Below are positions 34,867 through 43,614 of a stretch of DNA of 64,000 nt, piece after piece (the first letter of the stretch is position 1; the number at the start of each line of letters is the position of its first letter). The stretch comes from G020348385 sp964538085 (GTDB lineage: Bacteria > Acidobacteriota > Aminicenantia > Aminicenantales > Aminicenantaceae): assembly GCA_964538085.1 (NCBI GenBank), contig CAZIDF010000010.1, positions 1-64,000 on the forward strand. Reading direction: 5' to 3'. Made by a program: the position numbers and the translations under genes. The notes under the pieces are model-generated. The model made no database searches. It saw only the letters and a program-made list of their open reading frames with translations, and was not told where the DNA came from.

Positions 34867-35372
34867 AAAAAATGACCCTTCTTTTTTTGGCGTGTTCGCT
34901 GTTTCTCCAGTGCGGCTATCATCTTCGTGGGACGGGAAGTTCCCTGCCTCCTCATATCAAGAGGCTCAGTGTTCCTATGTTCGCCAATCGGACCACCCGG
35001 TTCGAGCTGGACTTGAAACTGACTCAAGGGGTGATCGATGAAATGATCTCCCGAGGAAAAGTGGAAATCACAGATGAGATGGATAATGCAGATGCCGTTT
35101 TGATCGGAGAGATCCTCCGTTTCCAAGCCAATCCGATCGGCTTCGGAGAAGACGCGACGGCCGACCGATACAGCATTTCCATCGTGGCCAAGGTGATCCT
35201 CAGGGATTTGGTTCAAAAAAAAGTGCTTTTTTCGAACACCTCGTTTATATACCAAGGAGATTATGAAGTGCCTGAAGGTATGGATTTCGAGGCGTTGGAA
35301 ACGGAAGCGATAGATGAGATGGTCGTAAAATTTGCCAGAAGCCTTGTGGTGTCTATCCTGGAGGGTTTTTAA
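34863..35372 (+). CDS. lptE: LPS-assembly lipoprotein LptE
   Basis: LptE is the outer-membrane lipoprotein that plugs the LptD barrel and helps place LPS at the surface. The 169 residues have a signal peptide with lipobox (SLFLQC), then GYHLRG and IKRLSVPMFANRT, which are typical of LptE/RlpB. Weak overall conservation is normal for the family; the position between leuS and holA supports the call. The start overlaps leuS by four bases. Confidence 0.88.
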   Translation: MKKMTLLFLACSLFLQCGYHLRGTGSSLPPHIKRLSVPMFANRTTRFELDLKLTQGVIDEMISRGKVEITDEMDNADAVLIGEILRFQANPIGFGEDATADRYSISIVAKVILRDLVQKKVLFSNTSFIYQGDYEVPEGMDFEALETEAIDEMVVKFARSLVVSILEGF

Positions 35373-35378
35373 AAAAAA

Positions 35379-36467
35379 GTGTACAGTTATTTTCTGCGCA
35401 AAGAAATCGACCATAAAGCCCTCCATCCCTGCTATTTTTTTTATGGAGAAGAACCGTTTTTAGCTGAGGAGTTTATTGCGGAACTGAAGCAGGCGCTGAT
35501 CTCTCCGGAAGATCAGGATTACAACATCGAAAAGTGCAACTTGGATGACCATTCTTGGATGGCAATAATGGACCTTGCCCGATCCATCCCGTTCTTTTTT
35601 TCGTCCTGGCGGATCATCCAAGTGATTCTTCCCAGCGGAAAAGGAGAGAAATTTTCCTCCACTGAAGAAAAGGTCATTAAGGATTATTTTTCCTCACCTT
35701 CGGATCAAACGGCTCTCATCGTCATCTATCCGGGAAAGCTTCCAAGAAATAAGCCCTTATTCCGTCTGTTTTCCTCTTTCCCCCCCTCTCTTGTTTATGT
35801 CAAGGAACTCAAACCGCTTAAGGATAGAGCCCTGTACATGTGGATGGATCGAAAGCTTTCTTCGTTGGGAAAGAGAGCCACACAGGATGCCATGGCTAGG
35901 CTGGCAGAGCTTACTGGCAATAGTCTTGCCTGCCTGAACAACGAATTGGATAAGGTGTCCGCGTTCACTGGAGAAAAAAAGATCATCGAACTGGATGATG
36001 TGAATGCGATCTCGGGTTGGATAAAATCTTTCTATGAATGGGAACTGGTGAATGATCTCGAAAAAGCGGATTTTGAGAAAAGCCTGATCGTTTTAGATAA
36101 TCTGTTTAAAAAAAGCGTGAGACCCGAATTCATTCTTGGTTTAACAGCTAAGTTTTTTCGAGAAATATTTTTGGCAAAGCTGTGGTTGCGGGAGAAAGAA
36201 AAGGATCGGCCTGCGATTTTCAAAGAACTTCGCCCTCAAATACAAGAAAGGTTCGGCAGTTTTTATACCGAAAAGTTCAGCAATTTTTTTTTTGCGGTCG
36301 ATAGTATCACAATGAGCGATCTGAATCATTTTATTTCTGAACTCAATGATATCGACCTGAAAATCAAAACGACCGATCTGAATGCCCAGACTTTGCTCGA
36401 AAGTTTCCTGTTTCATTATTGCCAGATGAGGAAGGGAGCGCGGGCTACTTCGAAGGCGAGGGATTAA
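35379..36467 (+). CDS. holA: DNA polymerase III subunit delta
   Basis: HolA is the clamp-loader subunit that opens the beta clamp. The 362 residues include CYFFYGEEPFLAEE near the N terminus, a LARSIPFFFSSWRII segment and the LAELTGNSLACLNNELDKVSAF region found in delta subunits. It starts with GTG seven bases after lptE. Its 3' end overlaps the convergent rpsT by 23 bases. Confidence 0.9.
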   Translation: MYSYFLRKEIDHKALHPCYFFYGEEPFLAEEFIAELKQALISPEDQDYNIEKCNLDDHSWMAIMDLARSIPFFFSSWRIIQVILPSGKGEKFSSTEEKVIKDYFSSPSDQTALIVIYPGKLPRNKPLFRLFSSFPPSLVYVKELKPLKDRALYMWMDRKLSSLGKRATQDAMARLAELTGNSLACLNNELDKVSAFTGEKKIIELDDVNAISGWIKSFYEWELVNDLEKADFEKSLIVLDNLFKKSVRPEFILGLTAKFFREIFLAKLWLREKEKDRPAIFKELRPQIQERFGSFYTEKFSNFFFAVDSITMSDLNHFISELNDIDLKIKTTDLNAQTLLESFLFHYCQMRKGARATSKARD

Positions 36468-36723
36468 TCATTTCGACTTGGCGGCTCAATCGGGATTTAT
36501 ACCGATTGCCAGTGTTTTTATGGATCGTTCCCTTTTTTACAGATTTATCGATCGTGGAGAACGTTTTGGGCAGCAGTTTTTCTGCCTCCTCACGATTTTT
36601 ATTGTCTATGGCAGCTCTTATGGCTTTGATTCGTGTCCGCAGCACGGACTTGTTTTTTCTGTTGATCAAATTGCGGCGAAGGGTTCGTCTCTCTTGCCGG
36701 ATTACCGACATGTGTTGTGCCAT
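36445..36723 (-). CDS. rpsT: Ribosomal protein S20
   Basis: This small-subunit protein binds 16S rRNA. The 92 residues are strongly basic and alpha-helical, with NRKNKSVLRTRIKAI and the late motif GTIHKNTGNRYKSRLSRQV, which are diagnostic. GAGGAG lies seven bases before the ATG. It has its own promoter (36748-36776) and overlaps the end of holA. Confidence 0.95.
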   Translation of the reverse strand: MAQHMSVIRQERRTLRRNLINRKNKSVLRTRIKAIRAAIDNKNREEAEKLLPKTFSTIDKSVKKGTIHKNTGNRYKSRLSRQVEMINPSPSK

Positions 36724-36747
36724 TTTTTTCTCCTCGGATAAGAAAAT

Positions 36748-36776
36748 ATGATAAGATATCTGCCGACTGAAGTCAA
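36748..36776 (-). promoter_or_regulatory. Promoter of rpsT
   Basis: On the minus strand TTGACT (36771-36776) and TATCAT (36748-36753) are 17 bases apart, leaving a leader of about 20 bases before the rpsT start. Confidence 0.65.
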
Positions 36777-36797
36777 CCTGGAATATGGTTGGTGAAA

Positions 36798-38387
36798 ATG
36801 GAACAGGACGAACAAAACAAGAGGTTGATCCGATCGACTCTTGCCGTATCGGCCCCCACTCTTTTGAGTCGAATTTTTGGCCTTTTAAGAGACATGATTC
36901 AGGCCAATTACATGGGAACGGGAAGGGGAATGGATGCCTTCACGATCGCCTATACCATCCCTAATTTGCTGAGGCGCTTGACAGGAGAAGGGGCCATGAC
37001 GGCGGCGTTTATCCCCGTCTTTACCCAGCAGAAAAAGGAGAAGTCGAGAGAAGAACTCTGGAAGTTTGCCCATTATTTCTTTTTCGATCTTACTGTGATC
37101 ATGGCTTTGATCACGGTTATCGGTATCCTGTTCGCTCCTTTTTTGGTTAAGTTGATCTCCATCGGATTCAAGGATATCGCCGGCAAGTGGGATTTGACGA
37201 TCAGCCTGACGCGATTCATGTTCCCCTATATCTTTCTTATAAGCCTGGCTGCGTTGGCCATGGCGATCCTGAATTCATTCCATAAATTTTTTGTCCCTGC
37301 TTTTACCCCTGTTTTGTTCAATCTTTCCATCATCACGTTCGCCGGTCTGTTTGCGGAACGGGCTAAAGAACCTTCCTATGTTTTTGCAGCTGGCGTGGTG
37401 GTCGGTGGAATTTTTCAGCTTGCCTTTCAGCTTCCTTTTCTTCGGCGCCAAGGGATGCGCTTTAAGCCCATGCTCTCCTTTACCCATCCAGGGGTGCGTA
37501 AGGTGGGGAAACTGATCATCCCAGGGATTTTCGGGGCAGGTCTATACCAGATCAACTTTGCTATCAGTCGTATGATCGCTTCCTTGCTCGAGGAAGGAAG
37601 CGTGTCTTCGCTTTATTATGCAGCGAGAGTGCAAGAGTTGACCCTCGGATTGTTCTCGATCGCACTTTCCATCGCTCTTCTTCCCACTTTTTCTGACCAA
37701 GCGGCCAAACAAGACATCAACGGGATGAAAAAAACGCTGGTTTATTCCTTTAAATTGATCTTTTTGGTGACGTTCCCGGCCATGGTCGGCTTGTTGCTTT
37801 TGAATCGACCTATCATACACCTGCTTTTTCAAAGGGGAGAATTTAACGAACAGTCCACGTTGATGAGTTCTTCCTGTCTGTTCTTTTTTGCTTTAGGAAT
37901 CCCTTTCATTTCTGGAGTGAGGATCATGGCACCGGCATTTTATTCTTTAAAGGACATAAAAACGCCTGTGATCGTGGCAGCTTTTATCATGGTGTTGTAC
38001 ATATCGCTCTCCGTTTTGCTGATGAATCCCCTTCGAGTGGGAGGCATCGCATTAGCCCTATCCATTGCGTCTGTTATAAATTTTGTGGTGCTTTTTTTTC
38101 TCTTAGAGAGAAAAATCGGAACCATCCCAAAGAAAAGCATATGGATCTCTAGCTCTAAATCAGCCATTTCTGCGGCGGGGATGGGAGGAGCTGTTTGGTA
38201 TTTTATGAAACATTTCGATTTCGACCAGATGGTTTTTGTCCAGAAATTAGGGATCCTCTCTGCCGCAATTTCCATCGGAATCGTCCTTTATCTGGTATTG
38301 AATCTTCTGTTTAGGCATGAAGATCTGAAAAGCCTCAAAGATATATTTTCCAAAGATGAAATTCTGAAAAAAAAGGATCTGACTTGA
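36798..38387 (+). CDS. murJ: Lipid II flippase MurJ
   Basis: MurJ moves lipid II across the inner membrane for peptidoglycan synthesis. The product of about 529 residues has some 14 hydrophobic segments and MATE-like MviN motifs: SRIFGLLRDMIQANYMG, FTIAYTIPNLLRRLTGEGAMTAAFIPVF. These are hallmarks of the family. The ATG at 36798 is chosen; TTG 36789 and GTG 36792 are in frame and none has a strong ribosome-binding site. The dtd start overlaps the stop (TTGA). Confidence 0.93.
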   Translation: MEQDEQNKRLIRSTLAVSAPTLLSRIFGLLRDMIQANYMGTGRGMDAFTIAYTIPNLLRRLTGEGAMTAAFIPVFTQQKKEKSREELWKFAHYFFFDLTVIMALITVIGILFAPFLVKLISIGFKDIAGKWDLTISLTRFMFPYIFLISLAALAMAILNSFHKFFVPAFTPVLFNLSIITFAGLFAERAKEPSYVFAAGVVVGGIFQLAFQLPFLRRQGMRFKPMLSFTHPGVRKVGKLIIPGIFGAGLYQINFAISRMIASLLEEGSVSSLYYAARVQELTLGLFSIALSIALLPTFSDQAAKQDINGMKKTLVYSFKLIFLVTFPAMVGLLLLNRPIIHLLFQRGEFNEQSTLMSSSCLFFFALGIPFISGVRIMAPAFYSLKDIKTPVIVAAFIMVLYISLSVLLMNPLRVGGIALALSIASVINFVVLFFLLERKIGTIPKKSIWISSSKSAISAAGMGGAVWYFMKHFDFDQMVFVQKLGILSAAISIGIVLYLVLNLLFRHEDLKSLKDIFSKDEILKKKDLT

Positions 38388-38836
38388 TAATCGTCCTACA
38401 AAAAGTCAAACAAGCGTCGGTTTCTGTTCAGGGAAAAGTCGTGGGAAGGATCGGACAAGGCATTTGTCTTCTCGTGGGCATCGAAAGAAAAGATACAGAG
38501 GAGGAGGCACGATACTTGGCTCGCAAGATCGTGGATTTGAGGATATTCCCCGACGATCAAAGCAAGATGAACCTTTCTTTGTGCGATGTCGGAGGGGAAG
38601 TCCTGGCTGTTTCCCAATTCACGCTGGCGGGTTCTGTCAAAAAAGGAAGAAGGCCCAGTTTTGACAGGGCAAAAGAACCCTCTTTAGCCGAGCCCCTTTT
38701 TCTCTATTTTGTGGAGCAGATCCGAAGTTTTGGCGTTAAGGCCGAAACAGGAATTTTTGCCGCATTGATGGAAGTTTCCCTGATCAATGATGGCCCGGTG
38801 ACTTTTATCTTGCAGAAGAATAATTCTTTCAGCTGA
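38384..38836 (+). CDS. dtd: D-aminoacyl-tRNA deacylase
   Basis: Dtd hydrolyses D-amino acids mischarged onto tRNA. The 150 residues begin IIVLQKVKQASV and contain the SQFTLAGSVKKGRRPSF active-site segment and the late motif LINDGPVTF that carries the cross-subunit Gly/Pro pair in other enzymes (GP-type). The start is TTG, overlapping the murJ stop. Its end overlaps the convergent HEAT gene by eight bases. Confidence 0.95.
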   Translation: MIIVLQKVKQASVSVQGKVVGRIGQGICLLVGIERKDTEEEARYLARKIVDLRIFPDDQSKMNLSLCDVGGEVLAVSQFTLAGSVKKGRRPSFDRAKEPSLAEPLFLYFVEQIRSFGVKAETGIFAALMEVSLINDGPVTFILQKNNSFS

Positions 38837-39389
38837 ACTTGACTTGGCTGATCTCTTGAAGGGCCTGTAGGGCTGGGATCCTTACGAAAGAACTTTTGTC
38901 CTCAGAAAGTTTCGTGAGCAGAGCCAGGGCTTTTTTCCCTCCGATCTCACCCAAAACGGTGGCCAAGGTACGACGCACCTCGATGTTGGGATCATTCACC
39001 AAACTCTCGATATAATTCACGGAGGAGGCGTTTTTCCTCGAACCCAGGATCTGAAGGCACCCAGTTTTGGCATACCACGGGGGTTTGTGAAGTCTTTGAT
39101 AGAGTAGCTTAAGATCGAGGTCTTCTCTCCGCGAGATCTCCTCGATTATGAAGTTTCTTATGTCTTCAATCGGATCTTCCAGGGATATGATCAATACCGC
39201 GCAAACCCAAGGTTCATTGGATTTGGCGATTTCTTCGATGATTTTTAAGCGAGTTTTTTTGTCTTTTGTCTCTTGGATTTTTTTCAGGGCTTCATCCATC
39301 GAAGATTTTTTCCTAGATTTTTTTGGCATCTTTTCATTGGGGGGCTTTTTTGTTTCAGGGAATAATGATCCAGTTTTCTTGTCTGTCAT
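38829..39389 (-). CDS. HEAT-repeat protein of unknown function
   Basis: The 186 residues have a Lys-rich N terminus (about 1-35) and then alpha-helical repeats of HEAT type, clearest at YIESLVNDPNIEVRRTLATVLGEIGG and at LLTKLSEDKSSFVRIPALQALQEI. Such repeats bind proteins; the partner is unknown. No signal peptide is present. A separate promoter lies just upstream (39422-39450), so it is probably not only read through from ribBA. Confidence 0.7.
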   Translation of the reverse strand: MTDKKTGSLFPETKKPPNEKMPKKSRKKSSMDEALKKIQETKDKKTRLKIIEEIAKSNEPWVCAVLIISLEDPIEDIRNFIIEEISRREDLDLKLLYQRLHKPPWYAKTGCLQILGSRKNASSVNYIESLVNDPNIEVRRTLATVLGEIGGKKALALLTKLSEDKSSFVRIPALQALQEISQVKFS

Positions 39390-39421
39390 CAGATCCGCTT
39401 GTCCTTTTTGGCTACCTGGTA

Positions 39422-39450
39422 TTTATATAATAGAATGGAAAAAAGTGCAA
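39422..39450 (-). promoter_or_regulatory. Promoter of the HEAT-repeat gene
   Basis: On the minus strand TTGCAC (39445-39450) and TATAAA (39422-39427) are 17 bases apart, within the 102-base gap between ribBA and this gene. Confidence 0.5.
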
Positions 39451-39491
39451 CTGGCGCAGGAGAAAATGTGCCAGCCCAGTCGGAGGATACT

Positions 39492-40709
39492 CTAGACCAT
39501 GTCCAGGAGATGCCCCAATTTTTCTTTTTTTGTTCTTAGGTAATTTATGTTGGATTTGCTGGGAGGAATTTCGAGGGGAACACGCTCGATAATTTCGAGG
39601 CCATACCCTGCAAGACCGATGAACTTACGAGGATTGTTGGTTATCAAACGCAGTTTGTTCACCCCGAGCGAAACCAGGATTTGTGCGCCGATCCCGTAAT
39701 CTCTTTGGTCAGGCTTGAATCCGAGGTGTTGGTTAGCTTCTACCGTATCCAGACCTTTGTCCTGCATGGCATAGGCTCTTATCTTGTTCACGAGACCGAT
39801 GCCCCGGCCTTCCTGGTTGATGATGTACAGTATAACTCCCTTTCCTTCCTTTTCGACCATCTCCATGGCTTGATGCAACTGATCCCCGCAATCACAACGC
39901 TTCGATCCTAGAATGTCACCGGTTAAGCATTGGGAATGGACGCGGACAAGGGTGGTGTCATCTTTTCCGATTTTTCCTTTAACCAATGCGATATGATTTT
40001 CTTTATGAATGGTATCTTCGTAGATGGCCAACCGGAATTCACCATATTTTGTGGGGAGGGGGATTTCCTCGATTTTTTCGACCAAACACTCTGTTTTCAT
40101 CCTGTATTTTATCAGATCTGCTATGGTGAGGATGGGGATGTCATACGTTTGAGAATATTTTTCCAGTTGGGGCATCCTTGCCATTGTCCCGTCTTCGTTC
40201 ATTATCTCACATATGACAGCAGCTTGTTTCAGCCCGGCCAGACGAGCTATATCGATCGAAGCTTCTGTCTGCCCGGTTCTTTCCAGTACACCGCCGTCTT
40301 TCGCTTCAAGAGGAAAGATGTGCCCTGGTCTGGCAAGATCGGAAGGCTTTGTTTTAGTATCGATGGCCACGCGGATCGTGTGGGAACGGTCATGGGCCGA
40401 AATTCCTGTGGTCACGCCTTTTTTAGCATCGATGGAAACGGTAAATGCTGTTTTGAAACTGGCCGTGTTCTCCGCGACCATAAGGGGCAGGTCAAGTTGC
40501 TTCAATCTACTTTTTGTCAAAGGGAGGCAGATAAGACCCCGTCCATATTTGGCCATAAAATTGATGATATCAGGGGTGACCTTTTCTGCCGCAACCATGA
40601 GGTCGCCTTCATTTTCTCGGTCTTCATCGTCTGTGATAATGATCAGGCTTCCTTCTTGAACAGCTTTTATTGCCTGTTCGGCAGAGACTTTTCCTTTTGT
40701 CTTTTCCAT
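39492..40709 (-). CDS. ribBA: Bifunctional RibBA (DHBP synthase / GTP cyclohydrolase II)
   Basis: This enzyme supplies both precursors of riboflavin. The N-terminal half (about 1-205) is 3,4-dihydroxy-2-butanone 4-phosphate synthase, with DDEDRENEGDL and GHIFPLEA. The C-terminal half is GTP cyclohydrolase II with the zinc site CLTGDILGSKRCDCG and the motif QEGRGIGL. The total of 405 residues is standard for the fusion. It lies 23 bases downstream of ribE in the ftsY-ribD-ribE-ribBA run. Confidence 0.97.
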   Translation of the reverse strand: MEKTKGKVSAEQAIKAVQEGSLIIITDDEDRENEGDLMVAAEKVTPDIINFMAKYGRGLICLPLTKSRLKQLDLPLMVAENTASFKTAFTVSIDAKKGVTTGISAHDRSHTIRVAIDTKTKPSDLARPGHIFPLEAKDGGVLERTGQTEASIDIARLAGLKQAAVICEIMNEDGTMARMPQLEKYSQTYDIPILTIADLIKYRMKTECLVEKIEEIPLPTKYGEFRLAIYEDTIHKENHIALVKGKIGKDDTTLVRVHSQCLTGDILGSKRCDCGDQLHQAMEMVEKEGKGVILYIINQEGRGIGLVNKIRAYAMQDKGLDTVEANQHLGFKPDQRDYGIGAQILVSLGVNKLRLITNNPRKFIGLAGYGLEIIERVPLEIPPSKSNINYLRTKKEKLGHLLDMV

Positions 40710-40732
40710 TTTTATGGACCTGTTGTGTTGGA

Positions 40733-41323
40733 TTATTTTTTAGTCTTTGATATCCAATTATACACGTATTTGCCGATTATGTCACATTCGATGTTCACAG
40801 TGTTTCCGGGTTTCAGATGGCCTAGATTGGACTTATTCAGGGTGATGGGTATGAGCTCCACCTCCAACGATGAGGATCTGAGTTCGGCTATGGTTAAGCT
40901 GACCCCATCGATCGCCACAGAACCTTTCGGAATAAAATAAGATCGCAGGGCTGTAGGGAAAGAAACGGTCATCCTCCTTCCGGCTCCCCTTTTTTGTAAA
41001 GCCATGACTTTTCCGGTCGAATCGATGTGGCCGGTGACGAGATGACCACTGAGTGGAGAGGAAAGCGTGAGGGAGAGTTCCAAATTGAGCTTATCACCCC
41101 TGTGGAGAGAGCCCAAGCTCGTTCGGCTCGACGTTTCTTTGGAAAGGTCGAAGTAGAGCAGGGATTTTTCCTTCTTGGTCAAGCTCAGGCAAACCCCATT
41201 GACAGCCAAGCTGTCGCCGATTTCCAAACGGGATGACAATTCAGGCGCTTCGATCGCCATTTCCTGTTTTCCCCTCCTGTATTCTTGAAAGCTCCCGATA
41301 TGGGTGATAATTCCTGTGAACAT
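40733..41323 (-). CDS. ribE: Riboflavin synthase, alpha subunit
   Basis: It forms riboflavin from two molecules of 6,7-dimethyl-8-ribityllumazine. The 196 residues show the expected duplicated barrel, each half with an SLAVNGVCLSL / SVAIDGVSLTI motif, and start MFTGIITHIG as in nearly all homologues. That start at 41323 replaces an in-frame TTG or ATG upstream at 41368, which lies inside ribD. It overlaps the ribD stop by one base (TAATG). The partner ribH is not in this window. Confidence 0.95.
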   Translation of the reverse strand: MFTGIITHIGSFQEYRRGKQEMAIEAPELSSRLEIGDSLAVNGVCLSLTKKEKSLLYFDLSKETSSRTSLGSLHRGDKLNLELSLTLSSPLSGHLVTGHIDSTGKVMALQKRGAGRRMTVSFPTALRSYFIPKGSVAIDGVSLTIAELRSSSLEVELIPITLNKSNLGHLKPGNTVNIECDIIGKYVYNWISKTKK

Positions 41324-42426
41324 TAAAAATATCCTTCCAAGATCATGTCGTTCCCGATGGCGAAGCACTTCGTTTTTTTCAGCTGGATGGACTGTGCGAT
41401 CGTTGGAAAGCCCGTTCCCTCGAAAAATGTGGGGGCCTTCTCTCCTCCCACTAGTTTTGTCGAGAGCGTAACGAAGATCTTGTCAATCAGTTTTTTTTCG
41501 ATTAGGTTTGTGATGAGGAGAGGACCTCCTTCCACCAAAACACTGGAGATTTCCTTTTGCCCAAGCCAATCGAGGGCTTTTTTCAAATCTATCCTGCCGG
41601 ACTGGCTTTTAGGAAACGATATGATCTCCACACCTTTTTTCTTCAGCTCCAGCGCTTTTCTCGATGTTTCTGATCGGTGTGTGAAAACCAGTATTTTTCC
41701 GCTGGCCATTGTTTTGAGGATCTTTGCATCCATGGGGAAACGGAGCCTGGAATCGATGATGATACGGGTGATCGTTTTTTTTCTCCACAGGGGATGCCGG
41801 ACAGTCAGTCTTGGATCGTCGTGCAGCAGCGTATTGATTCCCACCATAATGGCCATATTTTCTCCACGAAGAAGATGGATGTAATTCCGCGTTTGTGAGG
41901 AAGTTATCCACCGAGATTCATGGGTCCGGGTAGACATTTTCCCGTCGAGGCTCGTGGCCACTTTTGCGGTCACAAAAGGAATTTTTTTCTGGATATATTT
42001 GTCGTAAACTTCGTTCAAGAGGAAATTTTTTTCTTCGAGGAGGCCATTGGAAACCTGAATACCTGCCTGGTGCATTTTTTTGAGACCCTTTTTATGGACC
42101 AGTGGATTGGGATCCAAGGCTGAAACGACAGCGCGTTTGATTCCGGCTTGGATCAGGCTGTCCACACACGGAGGGGTTCTTCCCCAATGGACGCAGGGTT
42201 CGAGCGTGATGTAAGCGGTGGCGTTTCTGGCATGAGCCCCTGCTTTTTGAAGTGCGATAGCTTCTGCATGGGGTTTGCCTGGTTTTTCATGGTACCCGGT
42301 CCCGACGATCGTGCCGTTTTTAACGATAACCGCTCCGACATAAGGATTAGGGCTTGACCAGCCCTTGGCTTTTTCGGCAAGGCCATAAGCCATCTCCAGA
42401 AAAGAAAGGTCTTTGTAGGTATTCAT
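41323..42426 (-). CDS. ribD: Bifunctional riboflavin deaminase/reductase RibD
   Basis: RibD carries out the deaminase and reductase steps of riboflavin synthesis. The N-terminal zinc deaminase domain has HAEAIAL and LEPCVHWGRTPPC, and the C-terminal reductase domain has TAKVATSLDGKMSTR and VEGGPLL. The 367-residue length is normal. It overlaps the ftsY stop by four bases and the ribE start by one. Confidence 0.95.
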   Translation of the reverse strand: MNTYKDLSFLEMAYGLAEKAKGWSSPNPYVGAVIVKNGTIVGTGYHEKPGKPHAEAIALQKAGAHARNATAYITLEPCVHWGRTPPCVDSLIQAGIKRAVVSALDPNPLVHKKGLKKMHQAGIQVSNGLLEEKNFLLNEVYDKYIQKKIPFVTAKVATSLDGKMSTRTHESRWITSSQTRNYIHLLRGENMAIMVGINTLLHDDPRLTVRHPLWRKKTITRIIIDSRLRFPMDAKILKTMASGKILVFTHRSETSRKALELKKKGVEIISFPKSQSGRIDLKKALDWLGQKEISSVLVEGGPLLITNLIEKKLIDKIFVTLSTKLVGGEKAPTFFEGTGFPTIAQSIQLKKTKCFAIGNDMILEGYF

Positions 42427-43316
42427 GAAAGCAAGGCGTTAACGAATTCCTGGGAAGAAAACTCGAGAATATCCTTTTCCCCCTCTCCGACTCCGACAAA
42501 TTTTATCGGGAGATTTAGCTCATCCACTATGCTTATCACACTTCCTCCTTTTGCTGTTCCGTCCAGTTTTGTGAGGAATATCCCAGTCAGGCCTGAAAAC
42601 CGAGTAAATTCCTTGGCCTGGATCAGGGCGTTCTGCCCGATGCTGGCATCCAATACCAGCAAGATTTCTTTCGGAGTTCCATCCAGTTCTCTAGAGATCA
42701 CTCTTTGGATTTTCTCCAGTTCATTCATGAGGTTGATATTGGTGTGGATTCTTCCTGCCGTATCCACCATAAGGTAATCGTATTTCTTGGCCTTGAAGGA
42801 TTGAATGGCATCATAGACGATAGCGGCGGGGTCTGCTCCGTACTGGCCCTTAAGGACGGGGATATTTAGTCTTTTTCCCCAGATAAAGAGTTGTTCCTGT
42901 GCGGCTGCTCGAAAGGTGTCCGCTGCGACCATAAGGATGTCTTTTCCTGCCTGCTGGTAACGATGGGCGAGTTTAGCCATGGAAGTCGTTTTCCCTCCTC
43001 CGTTCACACCGACCATGATAAGAACGCAGGGGGGATGATCAAGATTGGAGCTCTGGGGAAGATTTGCAAAGACGCCCAAGATTTCTTTTTTAAGAAGGTT
43101 TTGTATGTTTTGGGAAGAATCGGTTTTTTTTGTTTCTTTTCGAATGGAATCAACGATTTTTTCCGTTGTTTGAATCCCGACATCCGCAAGAATAAGAGAT
43201 TCTGACAATTCATCCAGGATGTTATCTCTTGGCTTACCGGGTATGAACAACGCATCGAGCTTGTTTTTTAAGTTTTCTCTTGTGCGGCCAAGTTTGCTTT
43301 TGAGATCGTTCAACAC
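42423..43316 (-). CDS. ftsY: Signal recognition particle receptor FtsY
   Basis: FtsY docks SRP-ribosome complexes at the membrane for co-translational insertion. The 297 residues comprise the four-helix N domain and the GTPase G domain, with P-loop GVNGGGKTTS (GVNGVGKTT or GVNGTGKTT is more common), DTFRAAAQEQL, DTAGR and TKLDGTAKGG. The acidic A domain is absent, as in many short FtsY proteins. The start is GTG. It is the first gene of an operon with the riboflavin genes. Confidence 0.95.
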   Translation of the reverse strand: MLNDLKSKLGRTRENLKNKLDALFIPGKPRDNILDELSESLILADVGIQTTEKIVDSIRKETKKTDSSQNIQNLLKKEILGVFANLPQSSNLDHPPCVLIMVGVNGGGKTTSMAKLAHRYQQAGKDILMVAADTFRAAAQEQLFIWGKRLNIPVLKGQYGADPAAIVYDAIQSFKAKKYDYLMVDTAGRIHTNINLMNELEKIQRVISRELDGTPKEILLVLDASIGQNALIQAKEFTRFSGLTGIFLTKLDGTAKGGSVISIVDELNLPIKFVGVGEGEKDILEFSSQEFVNALLS

Positions 43317-43510
43317 AGCTTTTTACCCTTTATCACTCATAATAACGCCTTCGCAAAAGAAACAACATCAAGATTACCATTTTTCCAATTTTATATAAAC
43401 CTAAAAGTTGGGCGGGGAGGGTCGAACTTTCATCCTTGATTAGGAGATCGCTACGAAAAGAACACAGACAATGTTGATTTTAGAGGGAGTTCCTGCTGAC
43501 AAAGAATGAG

Positions 43511-43539
43511 TTGACAACAGGGTGGGTAAATTTTACAAT
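43511..43539 (+). promoter_or_regulatory. Promoter of recJ
   Basis: TTGACA (43511-43516) and TACAAT (43534-43539) are exactly 17 bases apart, so transcription should begin near 43546. The in-frame GTG at 43522 therefore lies upstream of the transcript. The rest of the gap 43317-43614, between divergent ftsY and recJ, shows only AT-rich sequence. Confidence 0.75.
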
Positions 43540-43614
43540 CATTCACCTTTATCTCGCATGGATGGTTTTTCCACCCGGCTACGCTATTTGATCGATAGGA
43601 CTTTAAGAAAAGGC

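Noticed and set aside
42427..43316. FMN riboswitch expected for a riboflavin operon
   Set aside because: The rib genes follow ftsY with coding overlaps, so there is no leader for an aptamer, and none was seen upstream of ftsY.
43522..43614. GTG at 43522 as the recJ start, giving 596 residues
   Set aside because: The start lies inside the TTGACA-N17-TACAAT promoter, upstream of the expected transcript, and the extra residues are not family-like.
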